Below are positions 35,331-44,897 of a stretch of 64,000 bases of DNA, in pieces. The position numbers and the translations under genes are program-made. Under the pieces are notes generated by a model. It was not told the DNA's origin. It did no database searches and saw only the letters and a list, made by a program, of their open reading frames with translations. Source of the DNA: Bacteroidota bacterium (GTDB lineage Bacteria; Bacteroidota; Bacteroidia; Bacteroidales; Dysgonomonadaceae); assembly GCA_023399295.1 (NCBI GenBank), contig JAEWQF010000042.1, positions 27,349 through 91,348 of the forward strand, given 5' to 3'. Positions within the stretch are counted from its first letter, which is position 1; each line of letters starts with the position of its first letter.

Positions 35331-35984
35331 ATGACCAACAAACTTTCTTCTCTGTTTTTACTCTTGTTGATAGCAACAACCATGCATGCACAAAGAGGTA
35401 CAGTGCTATCACATTATCTGTTTCCAGAGTTTACCGCCGGTCAGGTGATGATGAAAGACGGAAGGTTGAATCCTGCCATGTTGAATTACAATGCAATCAC
35501 CGAAGAGATTGTCTTCCTGCAGAACGGACAGGTGCTGGCGCTGGCTGATCCGGCACTGAGCCAGACAGATACGGTGTTCATCAGTGACCGGAAGCTTGTG
35601 CCTTTTGAGGATGAGTTCGCTGAGTTGATCCTGAATGGTGAAGTGAAGCTGCTGGCTCTTTTCCGCTGTAAGGTGATCCCTCCCGGCAATCCGGCTCCCT
35701 TTGGAGGTACCTCACAAATCTCATCTGTCGACAATATTTCAAGGTGGGGAGCGAACAACACCTATTATGATCTGAGTCTGCCCGATGATTACAAGATTGA
35801 AACCAACTACATGTATCGCATCGACAATGGATCAGGCTGGAAGAAAGCTAATTCGATGAAACAGCTTAGGAATTTCTACAAAAAGAGCAGAGACCGTTTC
35901 GATCAGTATGTCTCAGAACAAAAGGTCCAGTTTGATGATCCCGCCCAAATAGCAGCACTGGTGCAATGGATGGAGGCAGAATAA
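35331..35984 (+). CDS. secreted protein of unknown function
   Basis: The 217-residue protein has a clear signal peptide (MTNKLSSLFLLLLIATTMHA). The mature part is mixed alpha/beta: an early segment FPEFTAGQVMMKDGRLNPAMLNYNAITEEIVF, then SDRKLVPFEDEFAELIL, and a helical C-terminus rich in Lys/Arg. I do not recognise a catalytic motif. The text resembles Bacteroidota proteins of the beta-barrel 'plug' or DUF4369-neighbour kind but I cannot assign it. I start at ATG 35331, just after the promoter; a longer frame upstream runs antisense through the HerA-like gene. Confidence 0.65.
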   Translation: MTNKLSSLFLLLLIATTMHAQRGTVLSHYLFPEFTAGQVMMKDGRLNPAMLNYNAITEEIVFLQNGQVLALADPALSQTDTVFISDRKLVPFEDEFAELILNGEVKLLALFRCKVIPPGNPAPFGGTSQISSVDNISRWGANNTYYDLSLPDDYKIETNYMYRIDNGSGWKKANSMKQLRNFYKKSRDRFDQYVSEQKVQFDDPAQIAALVQWMEAE

Positions 35985-36002
35985 CTACACTCAAGTAAGT
36001 CT

Positions 36003-36908
36003 CTAAAGATTGATGCAGAGAACGAATGCCACTGAGAGCAGGAATCCCGTGAGGGAGGTCTCTTTCAGATAGGGGTCGAGACTGCCCCCTTCCCGTTCGC
36101 TGATGGCTCCCATGATCGTGATGAGCCTGATGAAGATGAGCAGGTAGAGATAACCCGGCAGTAAGGAGGGGAGGTAGAGCAGATTGAAAACGGCGAAGGT
36201 GACGATGGTGACCAGTGTCATCGCAGCATGGTAACGTTTGGCTCCCCTCAATCCCAGTTTGACAGCAATGGTTCTCTTGCCCGACAACCGATCGTTCTCG
36301 ATATCCCGCATGTTGTTCACATTGAGTATCATGCTACTAATCAGCCCCAGTCCCATGGCTGGCAACAATGGGATGGTGTCGAAAGAGCCTGTGTGGAGGA
36401 AGTAGGTACCGATCACCGGCACCGGTCCGAAAAAGAAGAAGGCGAAGAGATCGCCCCATCCCCTGTATCCGTATGCATGACGTCCCATGGTGTAGAAGAG
36501 GGCCGCCAGGATGGAGGCACCTCCCAGCAGCAGGAGAATCCATACTGCATCACCACCGGCTGTTCCCGGTGCTGTAAAGATCAGCGCCAGTCCGATCCCA
36601 ATGCATATTGAAACAGCTATGGCCACTGCCCGTTTCATGGCGCGGGGGGTGATGCTGCCTCCCTGCAGTGCCCTTACCGGTCCTTCACGCCGTCCGGTGG
36701 TGTCGGTACCCTTGAGGTAGTCACCCAGGTCGTTGGCCAGGTTGGCCAGGATCTGCAGCACCACCGCCAGCAGGAAGGCGAGAATGAAGGTGTGGAGCGT
36801 GAAGAGCCCCTTGAACAATGCCACCCCGCTGCCCAGGATGACACTTGACACCGCCAGGAAAAGGGTGCGTAACCGGAAGGCTTCTATCCACCTGTTGAAT
36901 GATGCCAT
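36003..36908 (-). CDS. menA: 1,4-dihydroxy-2-naphthoate polyprenyltransferase
   Basis: This 301-residue UbiA-family membrane enzyme attaches the prenyl tail in menaquinone synthesis. It has about nine helices. The first Asp-rich motif is NLANDLGDYLKGTDT (58-70) and the second is NNMRDIENDRLSGKRT. I use ATG 36908 (MASFNRWIEAFRLRT); the frame is open to 36941 but those residues overlap proS. It follows proS by 16 nt. Confidence 0.93.
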   Translation of the reverse strand: MASFNRWIEAFRLRTLFLAVSSVILGSGVALFKGLFTLHTFILAFLLAVVLQILANLANDLGDYLKGTDTTGRREGPVRALQGGSITPRAMKRAVAIAVSICIGIGLALIFTAPGTAGGDAVWILLLLGGASILAALFYTMGRHAYGYRGWGDLFAFFFFGPVPVIGTYFLHTGSFDTIPLLPAMGLGLISSMILNVNNMRDIENDRLSGKRTIAVKLGLRGAKRYHAAMTLVTIVTFAVFNLLYLPSLLPGYLYLLIFIRLITIMGAISEREGGSLDPYLKETSLTGFLLSVAFVLCINL

Positions 36909-36924
36909 GTTGCAAAAAAATCGG

Positions 36925-38406
36925 TTAGTAGGCTCTGGCAAAAATTACCCGTTGTGTGGAGGGCTTACCGGTCACCATGCATGTGCCGGGACTCTTGTCG
37001 CCATCGAGAGGAATGCACCGGATGGTAGCCTTGGTCTCGTTCTTGATCAGCTCCTCGGTCTCGGCAGTGCCGTCCCAGTGACAGAGTAGGAAACCACCCT
37101 TCTCAATTTCCTCCTTGAACTCCTCATAGCTGTTCACCTCACGGGTCTGTGCCGTGCGGAAGTCGGCCGCCTTGCGGTAGATGTTTTCCTGGATCTCATC
37201 CAGCAGCACTTTGACATGTTGTTCGATGCCGTCACAGGAGAGGGTCTCCTTGGTCAGTGTGTCGCGACGGGCCACCTCCACGGTGTTGTTCTCCAGGTCG
37301 CGGCCACCCATGGCGAGCCGTACCGGTACCCCTTTCAGTTCATACTCTGAGAACTTCCAACCCGGTTTCTTGTTGTCGGCATTGTCGTAACGGACCGAGA
37401 TCCCCAGATCCTTCAACCCCTTCACGATGCCGGCAACTTTCTCGTTGATCTGTTGGAGCTGCTCCCCGTTCTTGTAGATCGGCACGATTACCACCTGGTA
37501 GGGTGCCAGTTTCGGTGGCAGCACCAGACCATTGTCATCCGAATGCGACATGATCAGTGCTCCCATCAGACGGGTGGAGACACCCCAGGAGGTGGCCCAT
37601 ACATAATCACGTCCGCCACTCTTGTCGGTGAATTGCACGTCGAATGCCTTGGCGAAGTTCTGTCCCAGGAAGTGGGAGGTGCCCGACTGCAAAGCTTTGC
37701 CATCCTGCATCAGTGCTTCGATGGTGTAGGTGTCGAGGGCGCCTGCGAACCGTTCCGACTCCGACTTGTGTCCCTTGATTACCGGCATCGCCATGTATTG
37801 TTCCGCGAAATCGGCATAGACATTGATCATCTGTACTGCCTCCTCAACCGCTTCCTCTTCCGTGGCGTGGGCGGTGTGTCCCTCCTGCCAGAGGAACTCG
37901 GCCGTGCGCAGGAAGAGCCGTGTACGCATCTCCCAGCGCACCACGTTGGCCCACTGGTTGATGAGCAGCGGCAGGTCGCGGTAAGACTGGATCCAGTTCT
38001 TGTAGGTGCTCCAGATAATGGTCTCAGAGGTGGGGCGTACCACCAGCTCCTCTTCCAGCTTCGCTTCCGGGTCTACGATCACGCCGTTGCCATTGGGGTC
38101 ATTCTTGAGGCGGTAGTGGGTTACTACGGCGCATTCCTTGGCAAAGCCCTCCACGTGATCGGCCTCGCGACTGAGGAAGGACTTGGGGATGAAGAGCGGG
38201 AAGTAGGCGTTCTCGTGTCCTGTTTCCTTGAACATGTCATCCAGCTGGCGCTGCATCTTCTCCCAGATGGCATAGCCGTAGGGCTTGATCACCATACAAC
38301 CGCGTACGGCGGAGTTCTCCGCCAGATCGGCTTTGATAACCAGGTCGAGGTACCACTGCGAATAGTCTTTACTGCGGGGCGTAAGCTCCTTCAATTCTTT
38401 AGCCAT
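36925..38406 (-). CDS. proS: prolyl-tRNA synthetase, archaeal/eukaryote-like type
   Basis: This 493-residue class II synthetase charges tRNA-Pro. Its length, the lack of a central editing insertion and the C-terminal zinc-binding-like extension ending VIFARAY place it in the short ProS type 3. Motif 2 (WANVVRWEMRTRLFLRTAEFLWQEGH) and the TSETIIWSTYKNW segment are clear. A TATCTTTG box at 38526-38519 on the minus strand gives a leader of about 105 nt; I see no known control element in it. Confidence 0.95.
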   Translation of the reverse strand: MAKELKELTPRSKDYSQWYLDLVIKADLAENSAVRGCMVIKPYGYAIWEKMQRQLDDMFKETGHENAYFPLFIPKSFLSREADHVEGFAKECAVVTHYRLKNDPNGNGVIVDPEAKLEEELVVRPTSETIIWSTYKNWIQSYRDLPLLINQWANVVRWEMRTRLFLRTAEFLWQEGHTAHATEEEAVEEAVQMINVYADFAEQYMAMPVIKGHKSESERFAGALDTYTIEALMQDGKALQSGTSHFLGQNFAKAFDVQFTDKSGGRDYVWATSWGVSTRLMGALIMSHSDDNGLVLPPKLAPYQVVIVPIYKNGEQLQQINEKVAGIVKGLKDLGISVRYDNADNKKPGWKFSEYELKGVPVRLAMGGRDLENNTVEVARRDTLTKETLSCDGIEQHVKVLLDEIQENIYRKAADFRTAQTREVNSYEEFKEEIEKGGFLLCHWDGTAETEELIKNETKATIRCIPLDGDKSPGTCMVTGKPSTQRVIFARAY

Positions 38407-38571
38407 TGTCGTGAAAATTCAATTACATCGGACGATTGGTCGTTCAGGCAAAGCACATACAAGATTGACTTTGCTCATTCAGTTCAACCTGTCAGTTCAA
38501 TTATTTTGTTTGTGGGTGCAAAGATAATATGAACAAACTGATTTCTCCACATGAATGAAGGATAAAAAAAC

Positions 38572-39993
38572 TCATCCGCTTGGCGATGCTTTCTTTATGT
38601 TGCCCCGGTTATAGGAAAAGTAAATACCCGGGATGCCGATGAGGGCGAAGATGAGGAAGCCCAGGCGCATTGCCTTCACAAACAGCACTACTCCTACTGC
38701 TTCCACGGTTAAATCGCCGAAATATATCGTGAATAGGAGGGTGACGACGCTCATGCTGATAATCTGTCCGAAGACCCTCATGGAGGCTGCCAGACCGGAA
38801 GCTTGCCCATAGCTGCTCCGTTCCACCGATCCCATGATGGTGCTCATGTTGGGTGAGGAGAAGAGGGCAAAGCCGAGGCCCACCCACACGAGGATGGCGA
38901 TGATCACCCAGATGGGTGTGCGGTTGCCGATCATTGCCAGCATTGCCAGTCCGGAGGAGCAAAGGGCCATGCCTGCTGTGGCGAAGTAGCGAGGTTCAAT
39001 CCTATCGGAGAGACGCCCTACCACAGGGGAGAAGAGGGTCATCATCAACGGCTGGGCGATGATCACCGCTCCCGCATCACGGGGGGAGAGCCCCTGAATC
39101 TTTTGCAGGTAGAGGCTGAGGAAGAAGACGATGGCGAAGGTGGCGGTGTAGTTGATCAGTGCCGAGAGGCTGGAGAAGGTGAAGAGACGGTTGTGGGTGA
39201 AGAGTCGCACCTCGAACAGCGGATGTTGTGTTCTCTTTTCGTGTCGCCAGAAGATGAGTAGCAGGATCAGTGCGCCCGCCATGAGCAGCCAGCCTGCGAG
39301 CTTAGGAATGAGCGTGGAGCCGAAGACCAGTGCCGTGAGTCCCATCATGAAGAGGAGGGTGCCCCAGCCATCATTTGATACAGGAGCATGCTGTTTACCT
39401 GCCGGCTCCCTCAGCTTGAGAAGGGTCAGCAGCAGCGTGGCAAAGCCGAGCAGAGCAGCAATCAGGAAGAGCAGGCGCCATCCGGCATAGAGGGTGATGA
39501 TGCCCCCCAGCAGGGGGCCCAGTGCGAGACCTGCGTAGACAGCCGAGACGGAGATGCCCAGCACCTGTCCCCTTTTGTGCGCGGGAAAGGAGGAGACCAA
39601 CAACACCTGACCTGTCGTACTGGTGAAGGCGGCGCCCACCCCCTGCAGGAAGCGGGCGGCGATGAGCCACCATCCTGTGGGAGCGAGCCAGCAGAACAGA
39701 GAGGAGAGGGAGAAAAGCAGCACTCCCAATTTGAAAAAGCGACTGCTGCCGTGACGGTCGCCCCATGCCCCTGCGGGAATCATGAAGAGAGCGGTCGCCA
39801 AAAGAAATGAGGTGATGATCCAGCTCAGGCCCACGGCAGAGAAGTTAAATTCATTGCCTATGGCCGGGAGGGCAATGTTGACCGCTGAGATGAGGAAGGT
39901 GCCCAGAAATGAGGTGGTGGCCACCATCAGTAGGATGGAGAGACTCTTCACTCCCGGTGCATGTTGCACCTTGTCAGCCTGGTTGATGCTCAT
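38572..39993 (-). CDS. MFS transporter, DHA2/EmrB-like
   Basis: The 473-residue carrier has about fourteen hydrophobic segments. Motif A is AGAWGDRHGSSRFFKLG and the antiporter motif C is VYAGLALGPLLGG, features of drug:proton antiporters of the 14-helix family. It starts 1 nt after the stop of the beta-mannosidase gene, so the two are co-transcribed. A sugar or drug substrate cannot be told from sequence; motif C argues for export. Confidence 0.85.
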   Translation of the reverse strand: MSINQADKVQHAPGVKSLSILLMVATTSFLGTFLISAVNIALPAIGNEFNFSAVGLSWIITSFLLATALFMIPAGAWGDRHGSSRFFKLGVLLFSLSSLFCWLAPTGWWLIAARFLQGVGAAFTSTTGQVLLVSSFPAHKRGQVLGISVSAVYAGLALGPLLGGIITLYAGWRLLFLIAALLGFATLLLTLLKLREPAGKQHAPVSNDGWGTLLFMMGLTALVFGSTLIPKLAGWLLMAGALILLLIFWRHEKRTQHPLFEVRLFTHNRLFTFSSLSALINYTATFAIVFFLSLYLQKIQGLSPRDAGAVIIAQPLMMTLFSPVVGRLSDRIEPRYFATAGMALCSSGLAMLAMIGNRTPIWVIIAILVWVGLGFALFSSPNMSTIMGSVERSSYGQASGLAASMRVFGQIISMSVVTLLFTIYFGDLTVEAVGVVLFVKAMRLGFLIFALIGIPGIYFSYNRGNIKKASPSG

Positions 39994-39994
39994 G

Positions 39995-42544
39995 TCAGAA
40001 TGTCTCCCGCATATGCTTCGCTGTCACCACTGTTTTTTCTGCGGCCTTCAACTGTGGGGAGCGGATGATGATGGTGCGTTGTTCTCCCGGCAACAGGTTA
40101 ATGAAGTTGTCACTGAAGCGGGCTCCCTGAATGGGTATCTCCAGAAAGAGATCCTTGGCCAGCTTCGCGCTGTAGAGCGTTACCCGGTACTCACCGTCGG
40201 CATACACTATGTTGCTTTCGACCGTTGTCTGCGGCAGCTCCAGCCGGTTGGGCCAGTAGAAGAAATGATCCTTGCGCGAGATCACTTTCCCGTTACTGTC
40301 GGTGAGGAAGGCATGAAGCAGGGTGTGCGCCTTCTCCTCCTCCTTCAGCAGATCGGCAAGCTTGTAACTTTTGACAATGGTGCTGGCGTTTGCCATCGCA
40401 CTCACCTTTTCCCGGAACTCCTTCCGGATGCCTTTTGAGAAGTCGATCACCTGCAGCGTGAGGGTCAGCTCATCCCTGTTGGTGAGATAATCCGACAGGG
40501 TGTAGTAGTGCACCATACCCTCTTTTTCATCCACCCCCAGTGCCAGCGGTGCCAACACGTCGCGCATCCGGTAGTGCTGAGCCTTCCAGTTGCCATAGTA
40601 GTCGATGCTCGACCAGGAAACCACTGGCCAGTCGTCGTTGATCTGCCAGTAGAGTGCCCCCATGCAGTAGGGTCTGCCCCGGCGCATTGCCTCCACCGAT
40701 TCCTCCATGCCGTTGCCCTGCATCACCAGTCCCACATAAACGAAGTCCTCGAAATTCTTCGGCTCGGGGTAGTACATGTCCATGTATTTCTTGATGAGTG
40801 AGTTGGCGGTAGTTGCTTTCTGGTGCACCTGCATTACCTCGCTCTCCAGAGCCCACTGCTCTTCGGGTGCGAAGGAACGGATGGTCTTCATCTCGGGAAA
40901 CGACTGGAAGCCGAACTCACTGGCAAAGCGTGGTAACCGGTCTGCCATCGCTTCAAAGGGGAGGTGCCCATACCAGAGACCCCAATCGTGCACGTCGCTC
41001 GAAGCGAATTTCTCGGGGTTGCCCCAGTTGGCGTCGTAAGGTGAGCCATGTATGTAGCTGCGGGTACAGTCCAACTCTTCCACCAGTGAGGGCAGCAGCT
41101 CACGGAAGGTCTTGTCGTACCCCTCGAACCAGGTCTCCATCACCTCTTTTGGGTACTCCTTGTCCCAACCCCAGTGATTGAGGGCCTCGTCGATCTCGTT
41201 GTTGCCGCACCAGAAGACGAGTGATGGATGGTTGCGGAGCCGTTTGATGTTGTAGACCGCCTCCTCCCGCACGTTGTACAGGAAGGCATCGTCGGAGGGG
41301 TAGGGAACGCAGCCAAAGATGAAATCCTGCCACACCAGGATGCCCCTCTCGTCTGCCTGTCGGTAGAATGCCTCGTTCTCGTAGATGCCTCCCCCCCAGA
41401 CGCGGACAAAGTTCATGTTGGCATCGGTGATCTGGTCGAAGATCTTCTCGTAGTAGGCTTCATCCTGCTGCGTGGTGAAGATCTCGCCGGGGATGTAGTT
41501 GGCTCCCTTGGCGAAGAGGGGGATGCCGTTCACCTCGAAGTAGAAGGAACGACCATGTTCATCGGGTTCCTGTACCAGGCGCACTGTGCGCAGTCCCGTG
41601 CGCACCTGCTTCTCTGCGATCAGCCGGTCTCCACGCTTCACGGTCACGAAGAAGTCGTAGAGATGCTGCTCACCCCAGTTCACCGGCATCCAGCGTTGCG
41701 GATCGGTGATGGTGGCCGGGATGGAGAGGTTGTTCACCCCTTCGGCCAAATGCACCTCTTTCTGTTCTGATTTCAGCATCTTTCCATCGAGAAGATAACC
41801 GTATGTGAGAGTCGCATCACCTGCTGTGAGAGCCTGTATGGTCACCTGATGTTCGATCTCTGCCTTCTGCACAGTCACCGACTGCTGCTTTACGTAGTAA
41901 TCCTCAATTCGTGCATCGTTGTAGAAGTGAAGGGATATTGGTTTCCAGATACCCATCTGCACGATGCGGATACCCCAGTCCCATCCAAAGTGGTAAGGTG
42001 CCTTGCGGTTGTAGATGCTTAGCTTCTCCTCACTGTGGTCGTTGCCGGCAGGGTAGTCGTAACCGAAAGTGTTACGGGCCGGCATCATGGTCGCGATGGG
42101 AGAGTAGAAACGGATATAGAGGTTGTTAACCCCCTCTTTCAGTTGGTTCTTCACTGAGACCTCGTGACCTACGAACATGTTCTGCGACCGCAGGATGCGT
42201 GAGCCGTTGAGGAACACCTCGGCATGGGTATCCAGGCCTTCGAGAATGAGCAATGCCTCATGATGCTCCAGCTGAGCTGCAGTGACGTGGAACGATTTCT
42301 TGAAATCCCAGTTTTCATCTTCCACCCACTGCACCTTTTCTTCGTTGGTGCCGTAAAAGGGATCCGGCAGCACGCCGTGTCGCACCAGGTCGCGTTGTGC
42401 CGAGCCGGGCACCTCTGCGTCGTACCACTGTTCGCTGTTCATCTGTGAGAACTGCCATCCCTCGTTCAGGAGGATGGTATCGTTTTGCTGTGCGTTTGCC
42501 AGCAGGGAGAGGAGGGGTAAGAGCATGGTGAGGATTTTTCGCAT
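39995..42544 (-). CDS. glycoside hydrolase family 2, beta-mannosidase type
   Basis: This is an 849-residue secreted enzyme with a signal peptide (MRKILTMLLPLLSLLANAQ). A galactose-binding-like N-terminal domain is followed by an Ig-like domain and a TIM barrel. The general acid/base is in FWCGNNEIDEALNHWGW, and MNFVRVWGGGIYENEAFYRQADERGI and the nucleophile region RFASEFGFQSFP agree with GH2 beta-mannosidases. It should release mannose from oligosaccharide ends in the periplasm. No SusC/SusD genes are near. The promoter is TTG (42601-42599) and TATATTTG (42578-42571) on the minus strand, so ATG 42544 is used and the longer frame ignored. Confidence 0.9.
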   Translation of the reverse strand: MRKILTMLLPLLSLLANAQQNDTILLNEGWQFSQMNSEQWYDAEVPGSAQRDLVRHGVLPDPFYGTNEEKVQWVEDENWDFKKSFHVTAAQLEHHEALLILEGLDTHAEVFLNGSRILRSQNMFVGHEVSVKNQLKEGVNNLYIRFYSPIATMMPARNTFGYDYPAGNDHSEEKLSIYNRKAPYHFGWDWGIRIVQMGIWKPISLHFYNDARIEDYYVKQQSVTVQKAEIEHQVTIQALTAGDATLTYGYLLDGKMLKSEQKEVHLAEGVNNLSIPATITDPQRWMPVNWGEQHLYDFFVTVKRGDRLIAEKQVRTGLRTVRLVQEPDEHGRSFYFEVNGIPLFAKGANYIPGEIFTTQQDEAYYEKIFDQITDANMNFVRVWGGGIYENEAFYRQADERGILVWQDFIFGCVPYPSDDAFLYNVREEAVYNIKRLRNHPSLVFWCGNNEIDEALNHWGWDKEYPKEVMETWFEGYDKTFRELLPSLVEELDCTRSYIHGSPYDANWGNPEKFASSDVHDWGLWYGHLPFEAMADRLPRFASEFGFQSFPEMKTIRSFAPEEQWALESEVMQVHQKATTANSLIKKYMDMYYPEPKNFEDFVYVGLVMQGNGMEESVEAMRRGRPYCMGALYWQINDDWPVVSWSSIDYYGNWKAQHYRMRDVLAPLALGVDEKEGMVHYYTLSDYLTNRDELTLTLQVIDFSKGIRKEFREKVSAMANASTIVKSYKLADLLKEEEKAHTLLHAFLTDSNGKVISRKDHFFYWPNRLELPQTTVESNIVYADGEYRVTLYSAKLAKDLFLEIPIQGARFSDNFINLLPGEQRTIIIRSPQLKAAEKTVVTAKHMRETF

Positions 42545-42570
42545 AGTAACACGTATTAAAAAACGAAGTA

Positions 42571-42601
42571 CAAATATAGCGATTCCAAATTGTATGTACA
42601 A
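42571..42601 (-). promoter_or_regulatory. promoter of the beta-mannosidase-MFS operon
   Basis: On the minus strand, TTG (42601-42599) and TATATTTG (42578-42571) are 20 nt apart. A TACATTTG box for the divergent relA-type gene lies at 42667-42674 on the plus strand. Confidence 0.6.
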
Positions 42602-42701
42602 CAACAATGTAGTGCTCCCACAGATCACTTTTTTTACGACGGAATTACATTGTTGGCGGAAAATTGTACATTTGTGTTGGTATAACAAACAACCACAAAG
42701 G

Positions 42702-44897
42702 ATGAACAACATGCAAACCATCGAACGCCGTGAGTTTCTGCAACTCTATCGCAGGCTCTATCTGTTTTTGCGGCAGTCATGGGAGCAGGATAAGGTGAGG
42801 CAACTCAGGGAGATGGTCACAGCCTCCCTGCAACCGGCTGTGAATGATGGAGAGCAGTTTGACGATCTGATTCTGGAGATGCGCACTGCGCTGATCACCG
42901 TCGATGAAATTGGACTCAGGCAACATGCGGTTACAGCCGTATTGCTCTTTCGTTCGGTAGCTGCCGGGTTATATCAGTTGGGAGATATCCGTCAGTTATT
43001 TGGAGATGAGGTGGAGTTGATCCTGCGGGGGTTGAATAAGATCAGTCGGTTTAGTGACAAGCGTTCAGCCGTGGAGTCGGAGAATTATATGAAGCTGTTG
43101 CTCTCCATGGCTGAAGATATCCGTGTGGTCTTTGTCCTGATTGCGCGTCAGTTGCAGTTGATGCGCGAAGCAAAAAGTGTGGAAGACTCCCGCCGGCTGG
43201 ATCTGGCGGTGGAGACCTCTTATCTCTACGCACCCCTGGCACATCGGTTGGGTCTCTATGCCATTAAGTCGGAGTTGGAGGATCTCTCGCTCAAATATAC
43301 CGACCGGGATTCATACGATTATGTGGCACAGAAGCTGAACGAATCAAAACGATCACGTGAAAAGTATATCCGTGAGTTTATTGAGCCGGTGGAGGAACGA
43401 CTCTCGAAAACAGGTCTGACATTTGATATCAAGGGGCGTACCAAGTCGATTCACTCCATCCTCAACAAACTGAAGAAGCAGAAGATCGAGTTCGAGAATA
43501 TCTATGACCTGTTTGCCATCCGAGTGATCCTCGATGCGCCGGCCGATCAGGAGAAAGCACAATGCTGGCAAGTCTACTCGGTGATCACCGACATGTATCA
43601 ACCCAATCCCAGGCGGTTGAAGGACTGGCTTTCCATACCCAAGAGCAACGGGTACGAATCGTTGCACATCACCGTGATGGGTCCCAATTCCAGATGGGTG
43701 GAGGTGCAGATCAGAAGCCGTCGCATGGATGAGATTGCCGAACGTGGGTTGGCTGCACACTGGAAGTACAAGGGGGTGAAAGAGGAGACGACGCTGGACA
43801 GCTGGCTCACCTCACTGCGGGAGTCACTCGAGGACAAGGAGGTCAACCTGAGCCAGAAACTGACCGACTTCAAGCTGGATCTTTATGAGGAGGAGATCTT
43901 TGTCTTCACACCCAAAGGAGACCTCTTCAAGTTACCCAAGGGAGCCACTGTGCTCGATTTTGCCTTTTCAATCCACTCCAAGCTGGGTGCTTCCTGCATC
44001 TCTGGCAGGGTGAATGGCAAGAACGTACCCATCAAGCACATGCTGATGAGTGGTGACCAGGTAGAGATTAACACCTCGGCACACCAGACACCAAAGCAGG
44101 ACTGGCTCAACTTCGTGATCACCTCACGGGCACGCACCAAGATACGGCAATTGCTCAAAGAGGAGACGGGGAAGCAGGTCGACATTGCCAAGGAGACACT
44201 CTCGCGACGGATGAAGAACCGCAAGATCGAAGTGGAGGATGCCCATCTGATGCAGCTGATCAAGAAGTTGAAGTACAAGACCGTGACTGACTTTTATGCC
44301 GATATCGCAGCGGAGAAATTGGATGTGAACTGGGTGATTGATCGTTATCTGGAGTTGGGGAACAGGGAGAGTGAGAGTCGTGATGCGACACCGCAGGTGA
44401 GTGCCGGCTTGTTCACCCTCAAAACGGACAGCCGTGTCAGTCACAGCAGTGATGAACTGGTAATCGACCAGAACCTGACGGGTGTGGATTACAAGCTGGC
44501 CAAGTGTTGCAACCCCATCTTTGGTGATGAGATCTTTGGCTTCGTCTCATCGCAGGGCATCAAGATCCACCGGGTGAACTGCCCGAATGCACAGGATCTC
44601 TTTTCCCGCTTCGGCTACCGCGTGATCAAGGCCCGCTGGTCGGGGACTACCGGCAGCTCGAACTATACCATTGTCTTGAGGGTGATTGGCAATGACCAGA
44701 TCAACATTGTAGCCAACCTGATGTCGATCATCTCTAAAGAGGATGGGGTCCAGCTGCGTGCCATCTCCATCGATTCCAACGACGGTCTGTTTCAGGGAAA
44801 CATATCCGTGATGCTTGCCAACACTTCGATGCTGGAGCAGTTGATTCGGAAGCTGAGAGTGGTGAAGGGCGTCAAGTCGGTGACCCGTCTTAATTAA
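42702..44897 (+). CDS. relA: RelA/SpoT homologue: (p)ppGpp synthetase with degenerate hydrolase domain
   Basis: This 731-residue long RSH protein keeps the standard order: HD-type region, synthetase, TGS (about 395-455), Cys-containing linker (KLAKCCNPIF) and C-terminal ACT. The hydrolase residues are lost: where SpoT has LLHDVIED this protein has LLFRSVAAG (Phe83-Arg84), and ADRTHNMR has become ARQLQLMR. The synthetase is intact, with R305-L-K-D308 in RLKDWLSIPKSNGYESLH, the RxKD form usual for Rel/SpoT rather than the ExDD of enterobacterial RelA. It should therefore make but not degrade (p)ppGpp. I start at ATG 42702, after the promoter box. Confidence 0.9.
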   Translation: MNNMQTIERREFLQLYRRLYLFLRQSWEQDKVRQLREMVTASLQPAVNDGEQFDDLILEMRTALITVDEIGLRQHAVTAVLLFRSVAAGLYQLGDIRQLFGDEVELILRGLNKISRFSDKRSAVESENYMKLLLSMAEDIRVVFVLIARQLQLMREAKSVEDSRRLDLAVETSYLYAPLAHRLGLYAIKSELEDLSLKYTDRDSYDYVAQKLNESKRSREKYIREFIEPVEERLSKTGLTFDIKGRTKSIHSILNKLKKQKIEFENIYDLFAIRVILDAPADQEKAQCWQVYSVITDMYQPNPRRLKDWLSIPKSNGYESLHITVMGPNSRWVEVQIRSRRMDEIAERGLAAHWKYKGVKEETTLDSWLTSLRESLEDKEVNLSQKLTDFKLDLYEEEIFVFTPKGDLFKLPKGATVLDFAFSIHSKLGASCISGRVNGKNVPIKHMLMSGDQVEINTSAHQTPKQDWLNFVITSRARTKIRQLLKEETGKQVDIAKETLSRRMKNRKIEVEDAHLMQLIKKLKYKTVTDFYADIAAEKLDVNWVIDRYLELGNRESESRDATPQVSAGLFTLKTDSRVSHSSDELVIDQNLTGVDYKLAKCCNPIFGDEIFGFVSSQGIKIHRVNCPNAQDLFSRFGYRVIKARWSGTTGSSNYTIVLRVIGNDQINIVANLMSIISKEDGVQLRAISIDSNDGLFQGNISVMLANTSMLEQLIRKLRVVKGVKSVTRLN

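Noticed and set aside
38407..38512. T-box or other tRNA-sensing leader in front of proS
   Set aside because: The ~105-nt leader lacks a T-box sequence and a terminator/antiterminator pair; T-boxes are also not expected in this phylum.
37453..38532. 359-codon frame antisense to proS
   Set aside because: It shadows prolyl-tRNA synthetase, with no motif and biased composition.
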